Assembly (NCBI GenBank): GCA_024195585.1
Contig: SWBL01000174.1
Location: 1 to 64,000, forward strand
DNA: 64,000 nt
Direction: 5' to 3'
Source of the DNA: Aureobasidium sp. EXF-3400
Taxonomy: Eukaryota > Ascomycota > Dothideomycetes > Dothideales > Saccotheciaceae
Position 1 is the stretch's first letter. Each line of letters begins with the position of its first letter. A program made the translations under genes and the position numbers. This document shows, in pieces, positions 54,479-64,000 of the stretch. Below the pieces are notes generated by a model. That model was not told where the DNA came from. It did not search any database and saw nothing but the letters and a program-made list of their open reading frames with translations.

Positions 54479-55265
54479 TGTGAAAAGTGTCAGAGTTTGT
54501 ATAGAGTTCTGATATTCTGAGTGAGTATGCAGATGAGGACGCTCGAGTGGTGCGTCAATAGTAAAAATTGAGTTATGTACAATCAGGATCAATGAAGGTT
54601 GAGGAAAACGGAACCAGACGACATTATTATATTGTCAGACCGACTCGAAAGGATGGGCGAGCACATGCAATTTTTTCGTCTTGTCGCTGTAGCTTACCGC
54701 AGTCGTGCATATAAACAGTATGCCTCAGCCTCGAAAGCCTGCCTCAGCTGAGAATTGGACCTTTGACTGTTTTCGCAATTTTCATGTGATACACAGCCTG
54801 AGTAAGTCGGGATATCGGCGTTGGTGACACTGCGGCTGAGAAAAACCTGTAGATGGGGAATGCTGCAGCGACATGCTGTGTTTATGAGAAAATCGGCCAG
54901 GGGTCGTTCGACTGAGGAGCTGAGAGACAGGGGGCCGTGCAACCAGTCAGCAGGACACACGCAGATGATGAGAGATAGCCAAGCCCAACGGACTTCATCA
55001 CGTTCACATGTCGGTACCCTGCTAAATTGAGCAAAACATTGCTATACTATGATCAAGGCATTGCATCGACCAAGGTGCTTGACCATATTGAAAAGGCCAC
55101 TGTGAGGCGGTCGGAGCTGGAAACGACGTATTGCGGGAAGCAGGGCTGCTTGGCAAAAGTCGTGGTGTGCACCAAATTTGGCCTCGTCGACCAGCTCTCC
55201 TCCAACTTCATCAATAGACAGCGGTCTTGAATGGAGTGCGTCGAAGATTGCGCTGCTGATGAACT
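54479..55265. other. Intergenic region
   Basis: About 790 bases upstream of the DUF2235 gene. Frames here overlap and are short. Nothing was recognised. Confidence 0.35.
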
Positions 55266-55886
55266 TCATCCATCTTGCGACTTGTGCTCAGCCAACCCCG
55301 TAGATTTGTCACTCGCTGGTTTCCCTAGACTCAAGACTGCGCCCTGCCCCTTTTCAAGTCCGTCGTCTTGGCTGCGAAGATGCCTTAGGCAGCGGAACCA
55401 GCAATAACCACCTAAGGCTAGGCATGCAAGGATAATCTGGAGATATGTGAGATACAACGAGAGCATCGGGCCTGAGAAAATCCCGTGGCAAGGTGCCTTG
55501 GATGATGCAGACGCCAAAACAGATAGGCTGGTTGCTGATGTCACAAGAGCACGATTGGCTTGTAACAAAGGCGTCGTTGGCCTATGTGTGGCCACTGTTG
55601 CTGAGGCATGTTGTGTCGTGATCTCTCCAGGAACGATCGTATATGGGATCCCGACAGTCTCGATCTGTAAAGATGAAGGGAGGGCCGTGTTGACAACAAG
55701 AGCATATGCCGTGTGATCTCCAGGCGAGTCAATGTACGTTGTGGTATATGTTGATGTTTGCTTTGATCTATCGTCGACCTTCCAAACATATTCGTATACC
55801 ACAGTCGCGGTGAGGTGTGGCTGAGAGTTCACTGACATGGTCAAGAGTAATCGCCCAGTGAGTTGGCTCACAAGCACACAGGACAA
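55266..55886 (-). CDS. Putative Ser/Thr-rich single-pass membrane protein
   Basis: Frame of 206 residues; a later Met at 55838 (MSVNSQPHLTATVVY) is an alternative start. I do not recognise it. The N-terminal 17 residues are mildly hydrophobic and could be a signal peptide. A Thr/Ser-rich extracellular-like part (TSTYTTTYIDSPG, SATVATHRPTTP) follows, then one strong membrane segment (LSLYLTYLQIILACLALGGYCWF), a basic stop-transfer (RCLRHLRSQ) and a short cytoplasmic tail. This layout resembles fungal wall-stress-sensor-type proteins but is small. An upstream exon is possible. Support is from topology alone. Confidence 0.45.
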   Translation of the reverse strand: MSCVLVSQLTGRLLLTMSVNSQPHLTATVVYEYVWKVDDRSKQTSTYTTTYIDSPGDHTAYALVVNTALPSSLQIETVGIPYTIVPGEITTQHASATVATHRPTTPLLQANRALVTSATSLSVLASASSKAPCHGIFSGPMLSLYLTYLQIILACLALGGYCWFRCLRHLRSQDDGLEKGQGAVLSLGKPASDKSTGLAEHKSQDG

Positions 55887-57669
55887 GTACGAGCAGACAC
55901 TGCAGAGAATATCTGAGCAGCTAGAAAGGATCAGTAGAAAAGGGATTTCTCTGAGGGTAGAACAGGAAGCAGATCGAATTTTTACACCAAAGCATCACTC
56001 TGGCAAGAACACTACTTATCAAACATTTCTGACATTCACAAGTAATATATAGCCGTTGTTTCCAATTCACATTCCTGGCCCCATTTTTAGCAAGAATGTA
56101 CCCGGTCGTTTGGGTCGAAACGGTTGCGAATTAGTCAGTTTGGCGCGCGCTTCGTCTTCTCCATGTAAATGATTAGCTACATTGACCACTTATCATGCCC
56201 CCTATATGAACATCTATTCACTACCTAACTTACCATTGTCCCTCAAACCCCACCTAATCTGGCAGGTTGCAACACCATGGGTTACGCATAGCTCCCGATG
56301 GCACGGTCACACTACGAGAGGCGTTGATTTCTGTCTTGAGGACCAGTTTGCTTGTTGAGAGTGTGTCATGCATCTAATGATCAGAACATCGCCCAAACCA
56401 CGGATAAGGCTGTCTCTCTTTGGCTGAATGCGAGATACCGAACCACTTCGCTCGTCCGAATTCAGACCGGAGTGCCACTATTGCAAATGTAGGCGAGCCT
56501 AACTGTTGCGTTCGACACATCATTGTTCACCTCTGCTTCAGAAAATGGAGACTCTGGTGCTTAATATTCCCAGCGATATTGCCAGTGAGAAATTGATCAC
56601 CTTCCATGCGTAAAGTGGCTCATGCGGATAGTGAAAGTTCGAGCGACGCATGTGGCTTTGTGGATTGAGTTTGTTACACCTTGCAGCAACCGTGAGTCTC
56701 AGGAAGTTCGCGTGCTTGCAGTAACGTTCGCGCGTCCATTGGCAAGTGAAGTGATTTGGGTAAGGTTTCCCAGGAAATGGAACTGTGGAGCGGCAACGAC
56801 AGGAGGGATCATTGGATGGTTCCCGCTGCCACACGAGGATTGCCGCTCAGCTCTTAATTTCCAGTGGGTTATTTCCGAGAAGCTATTACCAGCACTCAGC
56901 ACTCTTGTAGTCGTGCCGGAGACCACACCTCCGCAGCGAAAAGGCTCAATAATAAATCGATTTTTTGTCTCAATCCTACACGATGATGCCTACATTTTCG
57001 GAGTGTCACACACTTTGCTCGCGGCAAGGCTGTTGGAGGCGCTGACGCTGTCTCTGGAGCTACGCGGGCCGAGACCCCCGGCTGTCGAAATTCAAAAATA
57101 TCGTCGCACGCGCCCACGGTGCGCCCCTGTTGGTGACGACGCAATGGAAGACCCCATGGGGCCTAGGTAGGCCCTTCAAACGACATACAATACAAGAAGT
57201 TTACTCTTGAGCGACGGACCCTGTGGAAGGCACTTACATCATGGCTGGGGACGTTGAGAACCATGTTCTTGGAGCCGTAAAGATGGTGCACGGCAGGTCA
57301 GACTCTGGATTCGAAAGCAGTCCCTGTTCCTGACACCCATAAGATGGACTATATCAAGAATCAAAACCCGTGATTCGCGCTGATCAATCAGCAGGTCTCA
57401 AAGGGAATACCTGAGTTAAGCAGGGAATGTCTGCATACGAATTCTTCAGCCGCGAGCCTTGCTGAAAATGGATTGGTTGTCGTGTCGTCGTAAGCATATC
57501 TCAAATCGGATAGCCGGCAGCCTCCTGCCACCCGTCGTCATTGTCTCAACGGCAACAAACAAGAAGTGTCCCATTGCTTGACAATGCTTAGCATTGAAGA
57601 TCAGTCTACACCTTTTGGCATCCTGTCGACTCGCAGCATAACCCACACTCTCACTTAGTCTGGTAATCT
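55887..57669. other. Long intergenic region
   Basis: About 1.8 kb. A plus-strand frame at 56622-57170 (182 codons) lacks protein-like patterning and is opposed by other frames. No gene, RNA or repeat was recognised. Confidence 0.4.
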
Positions 57670-59190
57670 ATGGCGTCTCCGGGGCTCTCAAAATCTGGCA
57701 TATTCTGCTTCAGTACCGTCTTGTTCGCAAGCCTTGCGAACGCTGTAACTCTCGACATTACAAATGCAGGTACGCACGGTTCTCGCATGTCGCTCAAGTG
57801 TAGTCCACGATCTGACCTTCAACAGATTCAATACGAAATGCATCAGCGATAGTCGCCAATGGTTTGATGGCGTGGTACAAAGGCAATGATACTGGCGGCA
57901 CGCCTGGTATATTGCCTGGTCCGTACTATTGGTGGGAGGCGGGTGGAATGTTTGGCCACATGATCGACTACTGGTACTATACCGGTGACGACTATTACAA
58001 CTCGATCGTTTCTCAGGCCATCCAATTCCAGGTTGGAACAGGGGACGACTTCTTACCAACAAATCAGACAAAGGACGAAGGAAACGATGACCAGGTCTTT
58101 TGGGCATTCACCGCCATGGACGCCGCCGAACTCAACTTCCCTGAACCGACAGATCCAAATGCGCCTTCCTGGCTCTCACTGGCACAAGCAGTTTTCAATG
58201 AAATGGCCGGACGATGGGATACCAGTACCTGCGACGGCGGTCTTCGATGGCAAATTTACACCTTCAACGCCGGCTACGACTACAAAAACTCCATATCGAA
58301 TCTTGGACTGTTCCAATTAGCCGCTCGGCTCGCTCGCTATACCAACAATGCGACATACGTTGACTGGGCTGAAAAGACATGGCAGTGGTACACTGGTGTC
58401 TCGCTCTGGGACGGCGAGACATATCAGGTCTTCGACGGCACGACAACAGAAAGCAATTGCAGTTCAGTGGACCACTTCCAATGGACGTACAACTATGCCG
58501 CCGCGATCGGCGGCGCAGCGTACATGTACAATCATGTATGTTCAGCCATATTTTAGTGCGTCAAAGCATCTGCTAACATGTATACTGCAGACATCAGATC
58601 AAAACTGGCTAGACATTGTCGAAGGTCTTCTCAACACGACATGGAGCACATTCTTCCCAGCGTCGATGGGCAACAAGATCATGGTCGAGATTACGTGCCA
58701 GCCTCTTGGTAACTGCGATACCGATCAACTGTCGTTCCGCTCATACCTCGCTCGCACGTTGGCAGTGACAACACAACTCATTCCCTCGTTGCACGACACG
58801 ATATACCCCTATCTACGCGCTTCGGCACAGGGAGCAGCAGGGCAATGCGACGGAGGAAACACAGGATTTATCTGTGGACAGGAATGGAACACTACAGTGT
58901 GGGATGGCACATATGGTGTGGGACAAGAAATGTCAGCACTTGCAGTGATTCAATCACTGATGCTTGATGTGCATACTGAGAATGCGTTTACTCCACCATT
59001 GACAACGTCAACTGGCGGTAACAGCACGAGTAATCCCAGCGCTGGCACAGGAAGTACTGGACCCAAGTTCCAACCGTCGATTTTCACGAGGACGATCACG
59101 ACTGGTGACAAGGCAGGAGCAGCGATATTGACCATCGTGGTTGTGTCGACAATTATTGGCGGCTCTTTATGGCTGGTCCTTTTCGATTGA
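57670..59190 (+). CDS. GH76 alpha-1,6-mannanase, Dcw1/Dfg5-like GPI protein
   Basis: Three exons, 57670-57769, 57826-58535 and 58591-59190, encode 469 residues. A signal peptide (to about residue 28) is followed by the GH76 (alpha/alpha)6 barrel: SIRNASAIVANGLMAWYKG, PGILPGPYYWWEAGGMFG, WYYTGDDYYN, and NDDQVFWAFTAMDAAE with the catalytic Asp pair, then GGLRWQI and a late GLFQLAARLARYT. A Ser/Gly linker (NSTSNPSAGTGSTG) precedes a hydrophobic C-terminus (AAILTIVVVSTIIGGSLWLVLF), the signal for a GPI anchor. Dcw1 and Dfg5 are thought to attach GPI wall proteins to beta-glucan by acting on the anchor glycan. It fits the GPI theme of Ted1 and Per1 in this window. Confidence 0.92.
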
Positions 59191-59478
59191 GAGTATTTAA
59201 ATAAGCAGTAATCAATTAATGACATTACCAGAAATCTTGCACAAATACAAGGATATTCGACGTGATAAGTGTGAGAAGTGGTGGCATGGAGGATTCAGGA
59301 GGTAGTCTTGGCAGTTCGTACAGAAGGATGAGATTTAAGGCTGGGCGGAGGGCGCCAAACGTCAGAGACACGATTCAGCTCCTCGGCAGTGCCGGTATGG
59401 GAAAAGTCGTGTCAGTTAGCATGAAAGACAAATTGCCTGTCGCCTCGCGCATTCCTAAAAGAGTCGTTGTGGTCAGGC

Positions 59479-62400
59479 ATGGTCGCAGACGTCGATGCCT
59501 CTGCATCACCGTACACGCCGACGAACAAAATCCCGCCTGAGCTCCATCTTCTCATCGACTTTGTCGCAGACGACCATCGACCCACCTTCATCCTCGATCA
59601 TGCGACGGCCGCATTTCTCTATTGCAACACCGCCTTTGACGCCTTCGTAGCTACCGCATCCCGATCCTCGCCCTCGTCGACATGGCTCCCCTCGCTCCTC
59701 GATTCTGCCCGCTGCCATCCGCGACCCGACCCAAGAACCACGCACGAACTCGGCTCCTTCGCCAACCAACCCTGGGCAACGAGGAGCATTGCCTCGTCCT
59801 GGACTGCAGTATTCTGTTTCCATCGCCCTCCTGAACATGTTCCAACCCCGTCGTCAGACAAGAAAGCCTCGGCTCAATCCCTGCTTGTAGACAACGTCCC
59901 TTTGCAACGTCAAGACTCGGACAATGCTTCCGTCGCCTCTGCTTCGACTTGCTCCTCTAGTCTGGGAACCTTCGACATGAACGCTCCTTTCGATGACTTG
60001 ACTGTCGACTGGCTGTTGTACCCCAGGCCAACTACAGATCCCTGGCTTGACTTCGTCCTCAACCACAACTGGCAAGACAAGACTGTCGGCCCCATACAAT
60101 CTTGGCCCACCATGCTCAGGCAGATGTATACTACAATCCTCTCCTCAAGAGAGCCCCGCGTCTTGTACTGGGGAAATGACATGCTGCTGCTTTACAACGA
60201 GCAAGCTCGTTTTGTTGTCGGCGAAATGCATCCTGCCCCACTCGGTGAACCCTTGAGACAAGTCTGGGGCGAAGCCGTTCATACTGAGGTTGTCAAGATG
60301 ATCAAGTCTGGCATTAAGAGAGGAAAGTCTATAGCCCAGAGGAACTACGAACTGACCTTGACACGATATGGCTTCCCCGAGAGCTGCTTTTTTGACCTAG
60401 TCTTTCTTCCCATACCGTCAGACGATGGCCATTATCTGGGCGTCCTGGCCGAATTCACAGAGATTACAGAAAAGGTCCTGCAGAGGAATCGCCAGGAAGT
60501 TTCCAAATCTTTGCTGGAATCCTTCTCAAAGGTCGCCGATCTACACCATCTTTGGCAGGTATTTGTGCATACTATCGAGTCTAATGCTCGTGATATATCC
60601 TATGCAGTCGTATATACTGCCACCGAGATGCTGGGAGAACAGCGTGCAGATACATTTCAGCTCGAGGCCTCTTGCAATATCGACGGCTTGCAAAAACACC
60701 TATCGCCTGCAATCTTCGAAGCATTGAAAGGTTCTGTTGGTGAAGTCTTTGTTCTTCAACGGAGCAAAAACACACTCCCTCAAGACCTGACAATGTCACA
60801 ATCTGAAGCCAGTTCTGTCGACACAGCTTATATCTTGCCTATTATGGCCTTGGATGGCCTACGAATCCTTGGCGTCAAGGTGTTAGGCCTTAATCCAAGA
60901 AGAGCAATAAGTCCCAGTGTTCGTCAGTTCGTCGAATCGATCCGTGACATGCTTTTCAAAACAGCCGCACTCTTTTCGCTACCCACGGAACAGCGGGAGT
61001 CCCGAGAAATTGCCAAAGCTCTGTCTCGACAGCTCGAGACCATGACCATGAAGGCCGAGGAAACAGAACAGAATTTCACCAGGATGTTGCGCGATGCTCC
61101 GATTGGCATGTGCATGCATAGAGACGACGGTCACTGTGTATATGTCAATGATGTATATCTTGAGCTGCTCGGTATGAGTAGAGCACAATTCTACAAAGCT
61201 GCAGAAGGTGGACTTGCCTGGCGAGATGCTGTGCATGATGAAGACTTTGAAGCAGTCAGCCAGATCTGGAGCTCTGCCCTCGAGAAGGGAACAGCTGCAA
61301 GCGCCGAGTTCCGTGTCAAATCAACATGCTCGCAAAGTGAAGTTCGTTGGCTTGAGATAAGCGCTCAACAACGACACGACAAAGATGGCAACTTGGAGTA
61401 TGTGTATGTCTGGCTGAGGGACATCTCGACCAGCAAACAGCTGGCCGAACAGAGGTTACAAGATGCGTTAGAGACCAAGAGGAGATCGGAAATCTTCATC
61501 GACATGTATGAAATCATCCCACCTGAAGTGGAAACTGAATTGGCTAATGGTTCACAGGGTATCACACGAGATGCGCAACCCTTTGGGTGCGATATTGTTG
61601 CTCGCTGATAGCATTGTCACATCCTTGCCTCCAGTGTCAAATGACGCGCAAGCCAGTGTATTGACACCTGGTCTACGGCATACACTCGCTGACATTGCAG
61701 CCAGTATTCACTTATGCGCTAACCACCAAAAGGTCATCGTCGAAGAGATATTGACGTTCAGTCGATTGGATTCCAATTTGCTGGTCCTCGCACCTGAGAA
61801 AGTTCGCCCATCAGAAACAGTGCAACAAGTCTTGAAGATGGTCAAAGCAGAGCTCGATTACGACAACATCCAAGGCTCATTGGAGATCCAGCAGAGCTTC
61901 ATCGATCTCGCCATCGACAATGTCGTACTGGACCCAGGGAGGTTGTCACAAATCATTCTCAACTTGATGACCAGTAAGCATCTTCGTCCAACCAGGAGTA
62001 ACGTTTGTTCTAATGATATGACACAGATGCTATCAAGTTCACCAAGAATTCAAGCGAGCGAAGTATTGTTATAAGTCTCGCCGCGTCAAGAACAAGGCCT
62101 ACTGCCGACGACTGTCAAGTAACGTTTGTAGCGCCTCGTGAAGAAAAGCGTCCAAAGCTAGCCCGGAGAATGTCGATAACGAACGACCCCATTGGCGAAG
62201 ATGTTTATCTAATCTTCAGTGTACGAGATACTGGCTGTGGCCTCACGCCGACCGAGATGGGTCATCTTTTCCATAGATTCAGTCAAGCTTCACCAAAGAC
62301 ATACAAACAGGTTAGTATGAAATCAGTCCACGCAACAGAAAATGTCACTGACTTGTCTTACTTAAAAGTATGGTGGTAGCGGTTTAGGTTTATTCATCAG

Positions 62401-63127
62401 TCGTGAGCTTGTGGAATTGCAAGGCGGCCAAATTGGTGTGCGCAGTCAGCCAGGAGAAGGCTCTACGTTTGCCTTCTTTGTGGAGACCGCCCGCATTGAG
62501 TCGCCTCCTGAGCCACCATCTGCACAACTCGCTCAAACATCGATCAAGGACCATATGCGAGTGGTGGACGGTCCAGCCGCGCAACAGACGCAAGTACCGG
62601 ATCTTCATGTTTTACGTGAGTACGATTGTTGCAAGATATGGGTCATTGCTAACAGTCAAAAGTGGTCGAGGACAATGCCATCAACCAAAAGATTCTCGCT
62701 CAGCAGCTTCGTAAAACAGGTTGCGCCAGAGTATATGTTGCAGACCACGGCCTTGACGCTCTTGAACTTCTGTCGACCACTACTTTCCACAAGTCTACTG
62801 GAATTGAACAGATACCTTTGTCTATCATTCTGCTTGACGTTGAGATGCCTATCATGGATGGACTGACATGCGCGCGACGCATTCGCGAATTCGAACAGAC
62901 TGAGGAAATCATTCGACATGTGCCTATAATTGGTATCACAGCAAATGCTCGATCAGAGCAGATCGCCTCGTGTATCGATGCTGGTATGGATGAAGTAGTC
63001 GTGAGTACTATCAAGACCTTGACCAGTGTTTCATTTGCTGACTTTCGTAAAGACGAAACCATTCCGGGTGAAGGATCTGCTTCCACGCATGCTAGCTCTT
63101 GTCGATCAACACAATTCGAATGTCTGA
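59479..63127 (+). CDS. Hybrid sensor histidine kinase with PAS domain and receiver
   Basis: Six exons, 59479-61505, 61558-61973, 62027-62310, 62369-62615, 62663-63000 and 63053-63127, all join in phase to 1128 residues. The start is the ATG at 59479. Residues 1-170 look disordered or PAS-like. A block near 200-330 ([30 protein letters not shown]) is typical of fungal hybrid kinases, followed by a GAF-like region and a PAS domain at about 515-640 ([16 protein letters not shown]). The H box is [12 protein letters not shown] (His about 679), the N box NLMTNAIKF, G1 DTGCGL and G2 [10 protein letters not shown]. The receiver starts at VEDNAINQK, with phosphoacceptor Asp in [11 protein letters not shown] (about 1050) and Lys in VVTKPF. 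No membrane segment, so a cytosolic stress or redox/light sensor feeding a Ypd1-type relay is likely. Confidence 0.93.
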
Positions 63128-63396
63128 TATGCTTTCCAATCTGTTCAACCGCACTATCACGGACCATCTCCAGTTTCAAATCCTGAACCTGTCACTGCCC
63201 AAGCCCAGCTCCGTCACTCATAAGCTTAATCTGCATCGACGTGGAACTGAGATTTCTTGGCTTTGGGGCAGAGTTCATGCACCAAGCGGCATTCTCTACA
63301 CTCATGAGTAAGAGGACTAGAGAAACACCAAGGACATGGTCTTACATGTCTGGTTGTAGACAACGGTGGTTGGTCATTACCAACTTTGTGAAGCGG

Positions 63397-63627
63397 TCAA
63401 TAGTGCACCCAAGGCGGCCCGCGCTGCCCGATCTCTCGAGCAAAAGCCTCTATGTTTTTATGCCGAATCTCGCGCATGTACTGAGCTTGTTCGCCTTGGG
63501 GTCTCGTTTTGTCGATTGTGTCTATTTTGTCTTTGAACATGACGGCCCAGATGGCATAGCCGCAGAGGCAGAAAGCAGCACAACTGACAATAACGATGGC
63601 TATGGTCGCGCTTGGTGATAAAGCCAT
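63397..63627 (-). CDS. Small single-pass membrane protein, uncharacterised
   Basis: About 76 residues from the Met at 63627; the frame is open to 63663. One strong membrane segment (TIAIVIVSCAAFCLCGYAIWAVMF) lies near the N-terminus, followed by a charged helical tail (EQAQYMREIRHKNIEAFAREIGQ). That pattern, a short anchor then QYMREVR-like sequence, recurs in fungal genomes as far as I recall, without a known function. It is convergent with the kinase gene, whose stop lies 270 bases away. Confidence 0.5.
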   Translation of the reverse strand: MALSPSATIAIVIVSCAAFCLCGYAIWAVMFKDKIDTIDKTRPQGEQAQYMREIRHKNIEAFAREIGQRGPPWVHY

Positions 63628-64000
63628 TCCAGGACCGAACAATAGCAAGATGAATGATTGCAAGCAGGAATTTCTGATGAAGATAACGAAGAGTTTGGGA
63701 TATAGATCAGAGTAGAAGAATTGAAGGGATGGTTATAGAAGGCTTCATACTTGATAACCACCACATTATATATTCATTGCTCGCAGCTCAGTATGTCGAT
63801 AGGAACTGTTTCCATGCCTACAGGCTGCTCTCTCGCGGTTTTATCGAGCCGGCCAATCATCACAATCAATCGCTCTCAGGATGCACTGTACAGCAGTCGC
63901 TGATCAGATTTCTAGAGACACCATATTTATCCTCATCTTTCTCGTTGGCTGGTTTATCGAAGCAGCCAATCAGCTTGCAGCAGATGTGGGCCCCCTTATG
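63628..64000. promoter_or_regulatory. Right-edge upstream region with duplicated CCAAT-containing box
   Basis: Two imperfect direct repeats of about 24 bases, GGTTTTATCGAGCCGGCCAAT at about 63838 and GGTTTATCGAAGCAGCCAAT at about 63951, lie 113 bases apart. Both include CCAAT. A TATATA stretch lies at 63767-63772 upstream of the small minus-strand gene. The direction in which the repeats act is unknown. Confidence 0.4.

Noticed and set aside
56622..57170. Plus-strand open frame of 182 codons
   Set aside because: No hydrophobic or motif pattern, no homology I recognise, and overlapping frames of similar length on the other strand.
1..64000. Secondary-metabolite gene cluster, CRISPR array or prophage
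   Set aside because: No polyketide synthase, peptide synthetase or terpene cyclase is present, and the genome is fungal, so prokaryotic arrays and phage are not expected and none was seen.

Overview
The window looks like the chromosome of a filamentous ascomycete. Most genes are split by phase-coherent introns of about 47-60 nt with GT(A/G)NGT-type donors and CTRAC-like branch sites. The proteins include fungus-specific families: DASH subunit Duo1, the Per1 and Ted1 GPI-remodelling enzymes, a fungal rhodopsin-fold receptor, an arylsulfotransferase-like protein and a GH76 wall mannanase. The set of secreted plant-wall enzymes suggests a plant-associated or saprotrophic species, possibly a dothideomycete. 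That placement is inference.

Left part (0.5-15.6 kb): a secreted DUF336/GlcG-like protein, a Ted1-type ER phosphoesterase, a secreted phosphoesterase, then four secreted plant-cell-wall enzymes: rhamnogalacturonan lyase (PL4), glucuronoyl esterase (CE15), a CE5 esterase and a GH43 enzyme. The GH43 frame runs into an AT-rich, mutated-looking block. PER1 lies just beyond it, followed by an intron-bearing tRNA gene.

Middle (16-34 kb): ordinary housekeeping and unknown genes: BCS1 AAA ATPase, a low-complexity nuclear-type protein, DUO1, a BTB/POZ protein, a tubulin-tyrosine-ligase-like protein, two uncharacterised fungal proteins and a seven-exon zinc alcohol dehydrogenase. Several intergenic gaps carry copies of a short element (about 111-115 bp) with nested inverted repeats. 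It matches no family I recognise and is the most novel structure here.

Right part (36-64 kb): a small membrane protein, a rhodopsin-type receptor, a secreted GMC oxidoreductase, an arylsulfotransferase-like protein, a large conserved two-exon protein of unknown function, a repeat-built wall protein, a DUF2235 hydrolase, a GH76 wall mannanase, a six-exon hybrid histidine kinase and a small membrane protein at the edge. Large intergenic gaps (9.5-11.2, 33.7-36.5, 39.0-40.3, 48.0-50.2, 55.9-57.7 kb) hold nothing I can identify apart from the element copy at 34.7 kb.

Themes: secreted polysaccharide breakdown at the left, and GPI-anchor and wall biogenesis (Ted1, Per1, GH76, serine-rich wall protein) spread across the window. 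Exon coordinates were derived by hand by joining reading frames at splice consensus sites. They are internally frame-consistent but have not been tested against transcripts.
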